DNA of 64,000 bases, taken from Mytilus trossulus (lineage: Eukaryota; Mollusca; Bivalvia; Mytilida; Mytilidae). Made by a program: the position numbers and the translations under genes. The stretch is taken from positions 18,902,886 to 18,966,885 of the forward strand of contig NC_086374.1 of NCBI RefSeq assembly GCF_036588685.1. Reading direction: 5' to 3'. Position 1 is the first letter of the stretch, and every line of letters starts with the position of its first letter. This document shows, piece after piece, positions 13,400 to 26,276 of the stretch. The notes beneath the pieces are model-generated. The model was not told where the DNA came from. It ran no database searches and saw only the letters and a program-made list of their open reading frames with translations.

Positions 13400-14362
13400 A
13401 AGATATTTGATTTCAAGTCGATGATAATAATTATTACGTCAATGCTCTACACTTATAAAGACAAGTGAAAAATCAATCAATTATCACTGCATTTGATATT
13501 TCTTGAAGTTTTCATGCAATTTCATATCTCCCCATTGAATCCGATAACAAGAACAAATTAATATCTATATCCACATGTTCTGACAATAATATTTTACATC
13601 ATTAGCAAATAAAGTGACCTTGTTGATAACACTTAACAGAGAAAAAGCATATAATAAAATATGTTTTGAATGGTACTGATGGGAAATATTATTCAGACCT
13701 TCAAACTTGTTCATTAACTACAAATATAGGTTTAGACTATAAGTAATTGCAAAATGTTTCCTAAACCTTGTTCAGAGTTCTTTACACTTTGATGTGGTGT
13801 ACTCATTATTCAGATTGCTATGTTTTAATATATTTACGATGTTTTAACTGTATTATAACGTAAGTCATTACTCAAACATATAGAATAGTCGAGTATTGAT
13901 ATCGCAATCTTCTAATTACATGGTACAAAATAGAACCTACAAAATACCCCACTATTTGAATGTGCATGAAGGTGAAAATAGCATGCATGAAAATGGTTCA
14001 ACGCTGCAATTCGTGCAACGTGTTAATAGTCGACATTTGCGGATGGTTCGGGTGCATCTTAATGTATACTTGATCGTAAGTGTAAACACTTTAAAGATTC
14101 TTCTTGTTATTTCGAGATTGCTATTACAGCCACTGTAGTAATGCTATAGTAAGATATCATTGCGATGTCTATTTTGACGCATTTTTTGTCTTTTATAAAA
14201 TGCTTACAACCAACGAGAAATGCTAAATTGTCTTTTGTAACACCTGGTGTGCTACTATAATAATTTTTAACTGCTCTTATTTTGACCAAGACCTGTCACT
14301 TATTTGAAATTCAAACATTTTTTAGCTGCTTTTAGGATTGTTAATCAGTTGATTTTTTTTAC
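13400..14362. other. AT-rich DNA, nothing recognised
   Basis: Short open frames only, none with recognisable sequence. Confidence 0.55.
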
Positions 14363-14843
14363 AGTGTCTTAAACTTTGTACTTGTTTGGTTTTATAAATA
14401 TTTTCATTTGAGCGTCACTGATGAGTCTTATTTAGACGAAACGCGCGTCTGGCGTACTAAATTATAATCCTGGTACCTTTGATAACTATTAACACCACTT
14501 GGTCGATGCCACTGCTGGTGGACGATTCGTCACCGAGGGTATCACCAGCCCAGTAGTCAACACTTCAGTTATCACATGAATATCAATAATGTGGTAATTT
14601 TTATAAATTTCCTGTTTACAAAACTTAGAATTTTTCGAAAAATTAAGGATTTTCTTATCCCAGGCATAGATTACCTTAGCCGTATTTGGCAGAACTTTTT
14701 TGAATTTTGGATCCTCAGTGCTCTTCAATTTTGTACTTGTTTGGTTTCATAAATACTTTCATTTGAGCGCTACTGATGAGTCTTATGTAGACGAAACGCG
14801 CGTCTGGCGTACTAAATTATAATCCTGGTATCTTTGATAACTA
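14363..14843 (-). repeat. Two R1 copies head to tail
   Basis: On the minus strand one full copy runs 14843 to 14488 (GTAGTTATCAAAGATACCAG ... GTGGTGTTAATAG) and the next begins directly at 14487 (TTATCAAAGGTACCAGG) and is truncated near 14363. The open frame at 14489-14728 lies wholly inside the first copy. Confidence 0.8.
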
Positions 14844-14849
14844 CTAAAG

Positions 14850-17069
14850 GCTAAAAGATGTATGCTAGCAAGGCTCATATACTTACAACATTCTTACATG
14901 CTTATATCAACTCGATTAAAACTGCCAAGAATTCTAACGCCAAGATTGAACTAAAGGAAATAAATATCGTTCATTTCGTGCTGGTGTAGTATATTAGATA
15001 GGATACCAATGTGTCGTCAATGCGCTCGACTCTAACATATGCAAAAACAATAAATATACCTATCTTAAAGTTAAAAAAAACAATGACTTTTATTTCAGTT
15101 GTTTCCGACCTCCAAATGACCTTTCAAGTGGCTAAATGTCAAAAAATTTAAAACAGCACTGGCTATTTTTTTGTTCCGTATAATCTTATCCAATTGTTTC
15201 CATTGCCCAGTTCTGCATGAAATTACTTAAAAAGAAGAAAGTTGTATAAATGGTTCAAAAAGGTTTGAGATTATTTGCTGATATATTATTTACATTTTTG
15301 AGTGCTTTTAAGAAAGACTGATCCTATTAAGTATTGGGTTTTTCATGTGAGTCTTTGAAAAGAGATGAATGTCCTGAGTAAAATGTACAAATCGCTGAAT
15401 TGGTTATTGCTAAAACAGTTAGATTATTGAGAATCATGCAATATGAAATTCTAGTACATAGAGTTTTGAAAATAAAAACGAAAAAGGTCTAAATATATAA
15501 GTTAAATATGTAAGAAATTTCTTAGGATGTTTTAACCTTTATTTTTGTAAGTGTACATGATTAAATTATAAAAAAAAAAGTATATTATTACCCGTACCGA
15601 ATCAATAGCTTTATGAATGAACCACATTGAGACTGACAGCCAAACAGACACATACCACCGCAATTAAAATAATAATATTATACCGATTTGATTTCAGTGC
15701 AGGGTAGGACAAAATCAATGGTTTGTATTGCCTACAATTACGTAAAAGCAGTGCTGAATTAAGTTGTAAAAAAAAACTTTTTACAGGCTTTACATCGTTA
15801 TGAAATTCTCGATATCAAGACATAGAATCAAATTAAATACATTCGAAGTGTGTTGTTTGTTTATACAAGTTAAGATAAGTAGATAATATTGTCTATGAAT
15901 GACGTAAATACTACAATTAAGTTCTAAAGATAAAGTACAAACATTCTCAAATCTAACAGACTATAATATGGGAAATCCCGGTTTGATGACATTCGATAGA
16001 ATTATAACACTTCTTTTGGCCACGTTGTTGTCAGTCCATCTTTATCACATTGATGTGGTTATTGCCTATTTTGTATTTTAGTTTTTTTTAGTTTTCATAG
16101 CAATTTAGTTTCTCCAGTGTTGTGGAACGTAGTTTTGATTAAAGTTAATGATTACTGACAAAATGAAACATGATTGTTTATTCGCGGAACTATTTACTTG
16201 TGTCCATGTATATACGAAAAATCTCATCAACGATACGAGTCTTTCATTGCAATTTTCAATGAAGGGCACAAATTGCTAATGTTGTCTACATATATTACTT
16301 CAGTGTCATGCTTCAAATGAAATGATTGAAAGGTCTTATCAATAACGAAGTTGTGGAACTTTAAAAAATAAAATTTCAAAACGCGTGGTAAAAGATCGAT
16401 CTTATCAACTAGTGGGCTTAAATGAATAATTATGTATCGAATATAGCCTTTTATGTTTTACGTAATAAGACTAAAACGAAAAAATACATCTCAAATCAAG
16501 AAGAATATACATTTGTATGTTGGTTCAGATGACAAAAACTGATTAAATACTAATTAAACATAATCCATTTCGCTAGGAGAACATCAGGTTAAGAAATGTA
16601 ACATCGCATATTGATTCAATAATGAATGAATCGAATCATCCCATCTTTAAACACAGTAAAGACATTATTCTTCCGGGAAATTGAGTTCTTTTTGTTGATG
16701 TTACAAGAACAACAAGAACAAATTGATTGCTATTACGGCTAGTAAGAACCTCATATGAAATATGCACGGTCTCCACGATGTTGATTTTAATCAATCCAAT
16801 TCCTAGAAATATATAGCAGACAAGACATATATGTGTATAGCAAGTTTTATATGCATTACTAGAAAAACTCATTCCTTATCATCTTTTAAAAAAAGATTGA
16901 TATAATTCACATCAAGATAGTAGATGTATAATATGCCATATGAAGGGGGGATATATTCATTACAACTATTTTTACAGAAATATTTATCAATATTTGTTTC
17001 GTGTTTTGCTTTCAAATTGGGCTTGAACGTACATGTATAGTTTTATAACAATATAATATGTGTAAATAA
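14850..17069. other. AT-rich DNA, nothing recognised
   Basis: No exon-like or repeat-family sequence identified. Confidence 0.55.
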
Positions 17070-17540
17070 ACTCAATATAGGTACACGGATGTCACACTTG
17101 CACTACCATTTTCCATGATCAATGGACCCTGAAATTGGGTAAAAAATATAATTTGGCTTAATAATTAGAAAGATCATACCATAGGGAACATCTGTACTAA
17201 ATTTCAAGTTGATTGTATTTCAACTTCATCAAAAACTTCTACCTTGACCAAAAACTTTAACCTAAAACTCGCACTTTCATTTTCTATGTTCAGTGGAGTG
17301 TGAAATTGGAGTCAAAAGTCTAGTTTTGCTTTAAAACTAGAAAGATCGTATTATTGTCCCTCTTTTAGCAATAAGTTTCAAGTTTCAAGTTGATTTGACT
17401 TCAGCTTCATCAAAAACTACCTCGACCAAAAACTTAAACCTGAAGCGGGACAGACGGAAGGACAGACGAACAAACGAACGACCGAACGAACACACGGACG
17501 CACAGACCAGAAAACATAATGCCTCTCTAGATAGGACATA
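17070..17540 (+). repeat. R3 interspersed repeat, two subunits and GACG-rich tail
   Basis: Two related subunits (each with TTTC-ATG-TCAATGGACC-type start, GAAAGATC, TTTCAAGTTGATT, ACTTCATCAAAAACT and CTTGACCAAAAACTTTAACC), then a tail of short GACGAACG-like repeats (17445-17500) and CAGACCAGAAAACATAATGC. Confidence 0.78.
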
Positions 17541-18463
17541 AAGACGAAAACTATAAACTGTAGATACTGATCTTTGTCAACTAATTGAAAATCAACTGTA
17601 ATCGATAAACTCTTGCATCGACTCTTATCTAATACCAATTTTTCAAATTATTCTGTTCCTCGTGGTATGCCGAAGTATGACATGCTAATCACAAATCAAC
17701 GTGAGATTGACAAAATTGTATAATTTATAAAATAAAAACAACTAGTATCTAGTGTCTGTTAGCCATACCTTTTAAGTGTTGTCATTTTTAACATTGCAAA
17801 TAAAGCAATATATATTTAGTAATTGTGGTTTGACAATATGAAAAAGAACACAAAAATGCGCACAAGTAACAAAATCTCGCTCATCACAAGACAATTATAT
17901 AATATTGAAAAACCTTGGATATAACTTCAAACAAATTAATTGTGTTGTTCTAAAAATAAAAGAGTGGAATTTACACTTTTGTTTCCATTAATGAAACAAA
18001 AGATAGAAATGCGCTTCCAAATAACATAGAAACGATCACAACTCCTTCAAAGCAACAAAAACATTAGCATCTTAATAATTAGAAAATTGAATTACAAATC
18101 TTTTAGTGTCATTCATATTGAGGGCATACGATACAGATACAGGGGAGGTAATGACGTTTCTAACGTGTATTGTTATTTTCGGGACGTCAAACTGTGACTT
18201 ACAAGGACTAATGCATTTTTCGACAGTTGTTATCATTTAAACTGATTTATCTTGAAAACGAATTCTTGGCCCCCTCTTTTTTTAAAATGACATTTGGTTT
18301 GATAACGTATGATAACGTATGAAGAAAATATGTATCAATTTTCATAAAAAAGTCAATAATGCATTTTTTTTTAATTTGATAAATATACAGCAAAGATTTT
18401 TTTTACATTCATGAACATGTGATAAATATGAGTAATTTGTTAAAATGAAGTGCAGAAATTCTT

Positions 18464-18680
18464 TAAGTAAAAGTTATGTATTTCTGTCGAAAGAAAAAAA
18501 TTGTCCACAAACTTTTGAGCAAATATATAAAATTTCGACATCAATTTACTTAAAAAGTAGTACGTGAAAGTATATTTTATATTACATATTTGATTGATTA
18601 CGGTCAAACATATCCTCTATACACATTTTTATCAAAATGTCATTATGGAATAAAAACTGTATCGTATGCCCTTAATAAAA
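18464..18680 (+). repeat. R15 repeat copy, uninterrupted
   Basis: Diverged copy of 12440-12669, ending ACTGTATCGTATGCCCTTAA and continuing without the foldback element, so it serves as an approximate empty site. A third, shorter match (CTGTATCGTTTGCCCTTAA) is at about 51070-51090. Confidence 0.6.
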
Positions 18681-18793
18681 TAAGTGCCGTCCTTTGTGAT
18701 ATACACTAAAAGAAAAACTGGTGTTGTTTCAATTTTGTTTACGTACTTTTCCACAAATATGTTCTTATAACGCACATCTTCAACATGCATAAT

Positions 18794-19035
18794 GAATTTT
18801 ATGACGAGTGCCACATGTGGAGCAGGATCTGCTTACCCTTACGGAGCACAAGATATCACCCCTAGTTTTTGGTGGGGTTTGTGTTTATTCTTTAGTTTTC
18901 TATGTTGTGTCATGTGTACTATTGTTAGTCTGGTTTTTTTTTCATTTTTAGCCATAGCGTTGTCAGTTTATTTTCGATTTTTGAGTTTGACTGTCCCTTT
19001 TGGTATCTTTAATCCCTCTTTTAAAAGAATTTCAC
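18794..19035 (+). repeat. R2 retroelement 3' end copy
   Basis: GTGCCACATGTGGAGCAGGA, CTAGTTTTTGGTGGGGTTTG and TAGCCATAGCGTTGTCAGTT. The 120-residue open frame here is a shadow of the repeat. Confidence 0.75.
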
Positions 19036-20154
19036 TTTTACCTTTTCCTTTTATAATTTATAAATTTCGATGCTCTACTACAGCTTATTATTTTCAAAAC
19101 ACAACGCATTGTGTGACGAACGGTTTGTCATGCACTAACTATTTTGCCACTTGATATGGGGGTAATTAAAAAAAAAATCTGTGATTTCACTAGAACAAGT
19201 TAAAAAAGACTTAAAAAAATATTTATGTATTAAGTAAGAGTCGTGCTGGTCCATGTTGATTCATGAACAGTTACTGTATTTATGTTTTCGTTTAATGGAA
19301 GATGTGCTTAAATCAGTGTCATTAGAAGTGTGAAAAGTTTTCTCATTTGAAGACACTTCGTATGAGTTTATGTGCATTTTATTTAGTAAGTGCTGTTATC
19401 TACTGCTGCCATGAAACCTATTATAAAGTTCTATTATATGTTAACTGTTGGGTCACCAAAACATATCAAATAAAGTAAGATTGCCATCGAAATAGTCATA
19501 CAATATCTATAGTTAACATGACACAAGATTAAGATAAAAAAAATCGTTCTCATTAATGCTTTAAAAATTTGGTGTCATAAAGGGTGGCATATCAATTTTT
19601 TTACTGTGAAGATGACATTTTATTGATATAGTCTTGAAAATATGTTAAATTTAATGGCTTTATCAGCGTCAATTTCTTCCTTTCTTTTTAACTGTATGTT
19701 GTACGAAGATGAAAGAAATTCAATTATTTTCTTATCCTTTATGTATATTCTCATTACATTAAAGTTGTGTACAAAACGTCACGTGATTTCCCTTGATGAT
19801 TACAAAACAATAAATCAAAGATACTTGCTGTTAATGCATGTAATGGGATTGAGAAAATTGCACAACATTATTACTGAACACCTACGTATGTGATAAATGA
19901 AAGAGACATGTCGGGATAACAAAAAAACCTGACATCAACAAAACACACAACGTAAGACACAAAAATGAGTGTATTAGTCTCTTTCCTGAAAGATGTCAAA
20001 GTCATATCTTTTTTTACACTATTATGTTGTTACATATCAAGATTATATAGTGAAACTATATTATATTAACAAACATATTTATATCATAAAAATTCAACTG
20101 TACTTTCGTATTCTCACTTAAATCTCTTACATTTGTAAACAATTAGGCAAATTA

Positions 20155-20690
20155 ACTTTGACATTTTGAAATGGTAAGGCTTTTCTTCCTCAGGAATAGA
20201 TTACCTTAGCTGTATTTGGCAACACCTTTCATTTTGAGGAATGTTTGGTCCTCAAGGCTCAAAGTTCTTCAACTTCGTACTTTTTTTTTATTCTAGCGTC
20301 ACTGATGAGTTGGGGTCCCGCTAACATGTAACCATGCCACATTATTTATGTTTGTGTCTGTCCCAGGTCAGGAGCCTGTAATTCAGTGGTTGTCGTTTGT
20401 TAATGTGTTACATATTTGTTTTTTGTTCACTTTTTTATATAAATAAGGCCGTTAGTTTTCTCGTTTGAATTGTTTTACATTGCCTTATCAGAACCTTTTA
20501 TAGCTGACAATGCAGTATGAGCTTTGCTTATTGTTGAAGGCCGTACGGTGACCTTTAATTGTTAATGTCTGTGTCATTTTAGTCTCTTGTGGACAGTTGT
20601 CTTATTGGCAATCATACCACATCTTTTTTTATATACTTTAGTAGACGAAACGCGCGTCTGACGTATTAAATAATAATCCTGGTAATCAGA
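20155..20690 (-). repeat. R1 copy split by a nested R5 insertion
   Basis: R1 (minus) sequence stops after GCGTCACTGATGAGT at about 20313 and resumes at about 20638 with CTTTAGTAGACGAAACGCGC. The interval 20314-20637 is an R5-type element in minus orientation (AGATGTGGTATGATTGCCAA on the minus strand, GTCACCGTACGGCC). The nesting shows R5 moved after this R1 copy. Confidence 0.8.
20314..20637 (-). repeat. R5 interspersed repeat nested in R1
   Basis: Minus strand begins AAAAAAAGATGTGGTATGAT, then GACAACTGTCCACAAGAGAC, GTCACCGTACGGCCTTCAAC and ATTCAAACGAGAAAACTAAC, ending near GACACAAACATAAATAATGT. Shared with 32207-32360 and 60912-61062. Confidence 0.75.
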
Positions 20691-20710
20691 ATAAAAAGAT
20701 CAGAACATGT

Positions 20711-20822
20711 AATTTTTCATATCACATGTATTATCAGCCCTCGGTCAATATCAGCCCTCGAGCCATGCGGCTATTGGACTGATATTGAACCTAGGGCTGA
20801 TAATACATGCGAATTGAAAAAT
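20711..20822. repeat. Palindromic repeat, arms of about 54 bp
   Basis: AATTTTTCATATCACATGTA ... TATTATCAGCCCTCGG on the left is the near complement of CTAGGGCTGATAATACATGC ... TTGAAAAATG on the right, with almost no loop. Confidence 0.8.
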
Positions 20823-21079
20823 GCTATGTTATAATTTGATAATTTCCACTTCTTGTGAATTCTAGTGGATAGGTGTCCCATTGCCAATCATTTCACATCT
20901 CCTTATTCTAACAATAACTGTTACTTGCTTACATCTGCATCATTTGGTCTAGAGGATTATTTTCTTATTAACAAAAATCACTAAATTTATTTCTACACCG
21001 AGTTCTAAATTGCGAAATCTTCATTTGGAATAGCCTTTGGAATCACTTTTATTTAATGTACTTCATTTCTTATTTGGTT

Positions 21080-21510
21080 GGCCTTTCGGCTGATTTGATA
21101 GTCACTTATTAGTCTCATGAAAAAGAAACGCGTCTCTGTCGCACCAAATTATAATTCAGTTTCCTTCAATGATTTTATCGACCACTACCTCTATACCATT
21201 GCTCCTGGACGTGTTATTCCCGAGGATATAACTTCCTCAAAAGTCAGCACATTTGTGAAAGTGAGAATATAAAGTATATGTGAATTCACCGTTCATTTAA
21301 TATTTGAACATTTAAAAAAAAACCAGGATGTCTCTACCATCAGGTAAAGATTCATTGGCAATTTATTTGACATAGATTTAGAAATGTTCGATTAGTATTG
21401 TCTTCAACTTCGTATACGTATATGATTGTCCCATTTCAACTGTTTTAATTCCGTGATCTTTGATGAGTCTCATGTCGACGTCCGTCGTACAAATTATGAG
21501 CCAGGTAATT
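21080..21510 (-). repeat. Strongly diverged R1 copies
   Basis: Shows GATGAGTCTCATGTCGACGT and AGTCTCATGAAAAAGAAACGCGTCT at the two ends and the TAGATTTAG/TCTTCAACTTCGTA blocks between them, consistent with old R1 sequence in minus orientation. Confidence 0.5.
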
Positions 21511-22052
21511 TTTATGAGTTTTTATAGGCAACCATATCCCAGTCGGTAAACGAATGGTAAATTTAAGTTTACCCTTGTCTTTCTGTAAGTTTACCCTATT
21601 CACTTCGGGACATCAATAACCGTAACATAGAGCAATAAAATTTATTCATTGTAAATAAGTAAATTATTCGGGAGGTGGAGCCGAAACCTGACAGGATAAA
21701 TAGTCAAAATTTAGGGTAATGATATAATTTGATATCATCACGAAACCAGACAACGATAGTTTACTTATAAACAACAGCTATTTTTACTGAAAATTAGCAC
21801 AGCAACAGTCATTGTAAAATTGGAGGAAAATTGATACAGTGACGCATAAATTAACATTTCAAATTTTGGGAAGATTGATCTGAAAACCAATTAGAATCAA
21901 GAATAAAATATTCCTCCTTGATGTCATTAAATTATATTATAAACAGTTTATAAAATATTTCTGTTAAAATGCTTTATTGTAAAAAACAAATGAAAACATT
22001 TAAAATATTATATTCGCCACATACATTCAAAGAATGGTTTCTATTTACATGA

Positions 22053-22790
22053 GCAATTACACGGGTGCCCTTTATGTAGCAGGATCTGCTTCGCCTTCGG
22101 AGTACCTGCAATCACACTGTGTTTTTTATGTGGGTTTTGTTTTGCTCAGTCTTTAGTTTTATTTGTTGTGTTTTGTAAAAAGTCAAATAACATAAACTGA
22201 ACTCTGAGAAAATCCAAAACGCAAATTCCCTAATCAAAAGGGAAATTCAAAAGCTTAAACACGTCACACGGATCGACAACAACAGATTATATTCCTGGCT
22301 TGGAACAGACATTTTCTTAGATAGAAAATTGTGATTGATATACCATGTTTTATAGCTAGCTAAACCTCTTGCTTGTATGAAACTCGCATAAAATTCCACC
22401 ACATTAACAACGAGGTGTGAACAACACTCACATAACAGGCAAAAATGTCAAAAGAAGGGGCACAACATGCAGTGAACGTTTTTTTTTTTTTTTTATCTTA
22501 GACATTATAAAAACAAATAAATGTGTACCGAAACATTTACCGTGGCACAACACTTTGCCAACAAATACAGAGCCATGCTATATGTAACAAGAAACACAAA
22601 AAGGCATTTAGACGAAACATATCAGCAAAATTGACAGACAAGAATACAAATATTATCAAAGAACAATAACACAAATACGGGATGTTTTTGAACAGAGCGA
22701 TGTCAACTGTTGTTTCTTTTTTAGTCTTTCCTTTTTTTTCGTCATTGCATCGTTAGTTTATTTTCGATTTGTGAGTTTGAATATCGTTTG
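22053..22790 (+). repeat. R2 copy interrupted by an R9 element
   Basis: R2 sequence at 22053-22185 (GTAGCAGGATCTGCTTCGCC) resumes at about 22705-22790 (GTTAGTTTATTTTCGATTTG). The interval of about 0.5 kb between carries R9 in minus orientation (CTAGCTAAACCTCTTGC, CTGGCTTGGAACAG) and a T16 run at 22479-22494. Confidence 0.65.
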
Positions 22791-22978
22791 CCTCTTATGC
22801 CATGGTAAAATGTTTGTTAACATATATGTTTGTTTTTAAAGTGATCAATAAAAACATAATGTTGCCTGCTTTTCTCCTATTTTTGACATGTTTACATATT
22901 ATGCCTGTTTGTTTTATTCACATATCTTTGTCAATATAATGGAATTTAATACGACTGTTTTAGGTAGGTTTAATTTAA

Positions 22979-23185
22979 CTCATCATAGATACCAGGATTG
23001 AAATTTTGTATTTGCGCCATACGCACATTTCGTCTACCAAAGACTCATAAGTGACGCTCGTTAAAAAGTTAAAAAGGCCAAAATATTTCGATATTGAAGA
23101 GCATTAAGGACATAAAATACATAAAGGGTTTTATGAGAAAATGCCTGTACAAAGTCAGGAACATGAAGTTGTAAAGGAAAGCCAT
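22979..23185 (+). repeat. R1 5' part joined to R9-like sequence
   Basis: Begins ACTCATCATAGATACCAGG with a mutated core (CATACGCACATTTCGTCTAC); after about 23130 it turns into ATGCCTGTACAAAGTCAGGA, typical of R9. Confidence 0.65.
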
Positions 23186-23717
23186 TCTTTTCTTTAACAC
23201 TTGTGTCTTAGCCATGAAGAAAACATATGCTCTTCAGAGTATTGTACCTATTAAAATTCACGAACATTGTTTTTTGTAAATGTCGTAAATGTCAGCTAAA
23301 ATCAATATTAGAATTTTCATAAAGAGTTTTATAATGAAATGAAATAATTGCTTGATAAACAGTGGTGAACTGACAGTTAACGTTTGCTTATGTATTCATG
23401 ATGAATAGACAGCTGTTTGTAAGGTATTGTCTATGGATATAATCAAGTAATGTAAGTACTACGTAAAATTTACAATATAAAATTTGTTGGTAAATGTATG
23501 CTCTGTAAATCTATTTAGTTTTTGTGGGTTTATATCTCACTTCATTTATTGTGTTATTTTTAAGGGATGTACTTAATACTGTAATAATCGAGTATCGCTC
23601 GGAATATGTTCTAAATGCATAAATTAAAAAATTGATAATGTCATTAGATATTTTTTGTGGGTTCTTTACCGCATCTCCAATCATTGAAGGTTGCGAATAA
23701 AAACAGTTGTAAAAATA

Positions 23718-24030
23718 CTCATCATAGATGCCAGGACTAAATTATGTATATACACAAGACGCGCGTTTCGTCTACAAAAGATTCATCAGTGACGTTCGAT
23801 TCCAAATAGTTAAAAAGGCTAAATAACGTACGAAGTTAAAGAGCATTAAGGACCAAAATTCCTTAAAGTTTAGCTAAATACAGCTAAGGTAATCTATGCC
23901 TGAGGTCGAAAAGCCTAAGTATTTAAAAAAAATCAAAATTTGTAAACATTTGATAACCATATCAATGATAATTCATGTCAGCACAAAAAGTGCTGACTAC
24001 TGGGATTGTGATACCCTCGGGGAAATAATT
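23718..24030 (+). repeat. R1 interspersed repeat, near full length
   Basis: Starts ACTCATCATAGATGCCAGG, core AAGACGCGCGTTTCGTCTAC, ends CTGACTACTGGGATTGTGAT. Confidence 0.78.
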
Positions 24031-24654
24031 ATATATATGTCAAAACAGGACTATTTAATCAGATTGTAACAACTAACAAAAACGCAAAGTACCGAATTAA
24101 GATTACGAGTAGCTACTTAAAGCTAGTTCAAAGTCAATTAAAACTTATTAATTAATGATGTTTTCTTATTAAAATATCAGTCAGTTTACAACCAATAGAT
24201 TTAATGTAAAGACGTCATAAACAATAGAAGAACTTTCACCTTATGCAATGCCACAATATAAACATCGACATGATTAAGAATCGTTAGTGTTGTTAAGTGT
24301 ATAACATTTTTAGCTGTGTTTTAATTCATTATTTCCATATCAATATTAGTACCGATAAAACACTATTCAAATATTTTATTTCATCTTTGTGATTAATTAT
24401 ACGAATAGGTCTTTTCAAAGAATCAGTACGTTAATATTGGTCGGATACGAACGTACGGATTCTATAAACAACATCACCGTGAAAGTTATAATGTGACATC
24501 AAAAGGTTTAAAACAAGTTTTTGCAGAAAGATCGCCACGTCTAACAATAAACTAACAAAAGGGAACGTCTGAGAAATGACAACGGTGTGGAATCAAACTG
24601 TACTGTTTCAGAAAAAGAGAGAAGCTTTGGATCCATTAAAACGTTTAATCCCGC

Positions 24655-24795
24655 TGCAAATGTTTGCAACTGTCCTAAGTCAGGAATCTAATGTACAGTA
24701 GTTGTCGTTTGTTTATGTAATATATACGTGTTTCTCGTTTCTCGTTTTGTTTTTATAGATTAGACCGTTGATTTTCCCGTTTGAAACTGTAAAAA
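24655..24795 (-). repeat. R5-related fragment
   Basis: CCTAAGTCAGGAATCTAATG, TAGTTGTCGTTTGTTTATGT and TTCCCGTTTGAAACTG match the distal part of the nested R5 element at 20340-20480. Confidence 0.5.
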
Positions 24796-25394
24796 AAAAA
24801 CACACACATTATTGGTAATCGAATAACGAGTATACATAAAATTCAAACAAAATTATTAATATTTGTTCAACTAGAACGTAAGTCGGCACTGCAGATTGTT
24901 GTCGAAGACAAAATAGTAATTTTCTTTGTACAATTTATTGCCAATAATAAGCACAAACAACTGAACATTTATTTTGGAATTGAAAAAATAATATTCTTGG
25001 TTTTTGTCTAGTTTTATAAGTGTTCCATTTACTATAACAAAATATTCTTATTTTACGGATACAAAATCTGTTATGGTGAATGATGCAAATTTGATCTACC
25101 TGCAAATAAAACTATATATTCTTAAGTGCCAATAGTTTTGAAAAAAAAGAAAAGAAAAAAAAGGATAGATATAATTTACAAGAGTTGCAATTCATTTCAG
25201 TGATTGGTCAGTAAATTTCCACATTTGATTGTGTGTATAATTAAGTGAAACTAGAATTGTCATATAATATATTGCGAAAATACTATATAATTCCTCTATG
25301 CAAATAAAAACAACTTATCATAAAAAAAAATCTTTGATTACTTTCATATTCTTTCAGTTATTTGGTTTTGTTTTATTAAACTGAACAAGAATGT

Positions 25395-25620
25395 GTCCCT
25401 AGTACACGGATTCCTCATCCGCAATATCATTTTCTATGTTTAGTTGACCCTAAAATTTGGCATTAACATTAGAAAGATCATGTCATAGTGAACATGTGTA
25501 CTACGTTTCAAGTCGATTGAACTTCAACTTCATCAAAAATAACCTCGACCAAAAACTTTAACCTGAACGAATGAACAGACGGGCGCACAGACAAGAAAAC
25601 ATAATGTCCATAAATGGCAT
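25395..25620 (+). repeat. R3 interspersed repeat, shortened
   Basis: GTCCCTAGTACACGGATTCC, TCAAGTCGATTGAACTTC, CTCGACCAAAAACTTTAACC, CAGACAAGAAAACATAATGT. Only one subunit. Confidence 0.72.
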
Positions 25621-26184
25621 AAAAAATCAGCAGACATAGTTAACAACTAAACAAAGCGACGTCACAATGTGCTAGAAGACATTATCAAGCTTTCTTCCGA
25701 GAAGCGTTAAACTGTCGTAGAGAGTGGGAAACGCGAGTAATTGAACGATAAACAGATAATCGGGTTTTTTTCGTATATATATTGTAAAAATATCCGCCGC
25801 CCTACACGATGTGAAGCTGCTTTTGGTTTACAGGTTTACTCTATGAATCCATGGTTACTAATAATATTGGATCGGTATATTGTTAATGGTCTCTAGTTTA
25901 AGCAGTATTGAAAGAAACTTATAAAAAAAGTACTCGTTAATATGAACAATACACCAGCAACACAATATTCGCATTTTAAATGGCACGATTAAACACGCCT
26001 AATGTTTTATATGATTAAATATCGATACACCTTCAGCATCAATAAGTATGTTTATATGAGCATATCAAGTCAAACATTGGATTTAAATACACACTTGCTC
26101 AAGATTCTAAAAGAAAACTGCTAACATAAATGTGTTCTATTTTGTTTTGTAATCACAAAAAGTATATTTACAATACAATTAAGA

Positions 26185-26232
26185 ATGGAAATAGGAGATG
26201 TGTCAAGGGGACAACAACCCGACCATAAATAC
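26185..26232 (-). repeat. R6 end fragment just upstream of copy A
   Basis: ATGGAAATAGGAGATGTGTC and GACAACAACCCGACCATA are the reverse of the R6 end. It lies about 45 bp before the predicted start codon, so it may be in the promoter or 5' untranslated region. Confidence 0.55.
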
Positions 26233-26276
26233 TTTTTTTTATATTTCAGAATTCGTTCCCATGCCTTTCTTATACA

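Noticed and set aside
18792-19154. 120-codon open frame with hydrophobic stretches
   Set aside because: Lies in an R2 repeat copy; the sequence is the translation of the repeat, not a gene.
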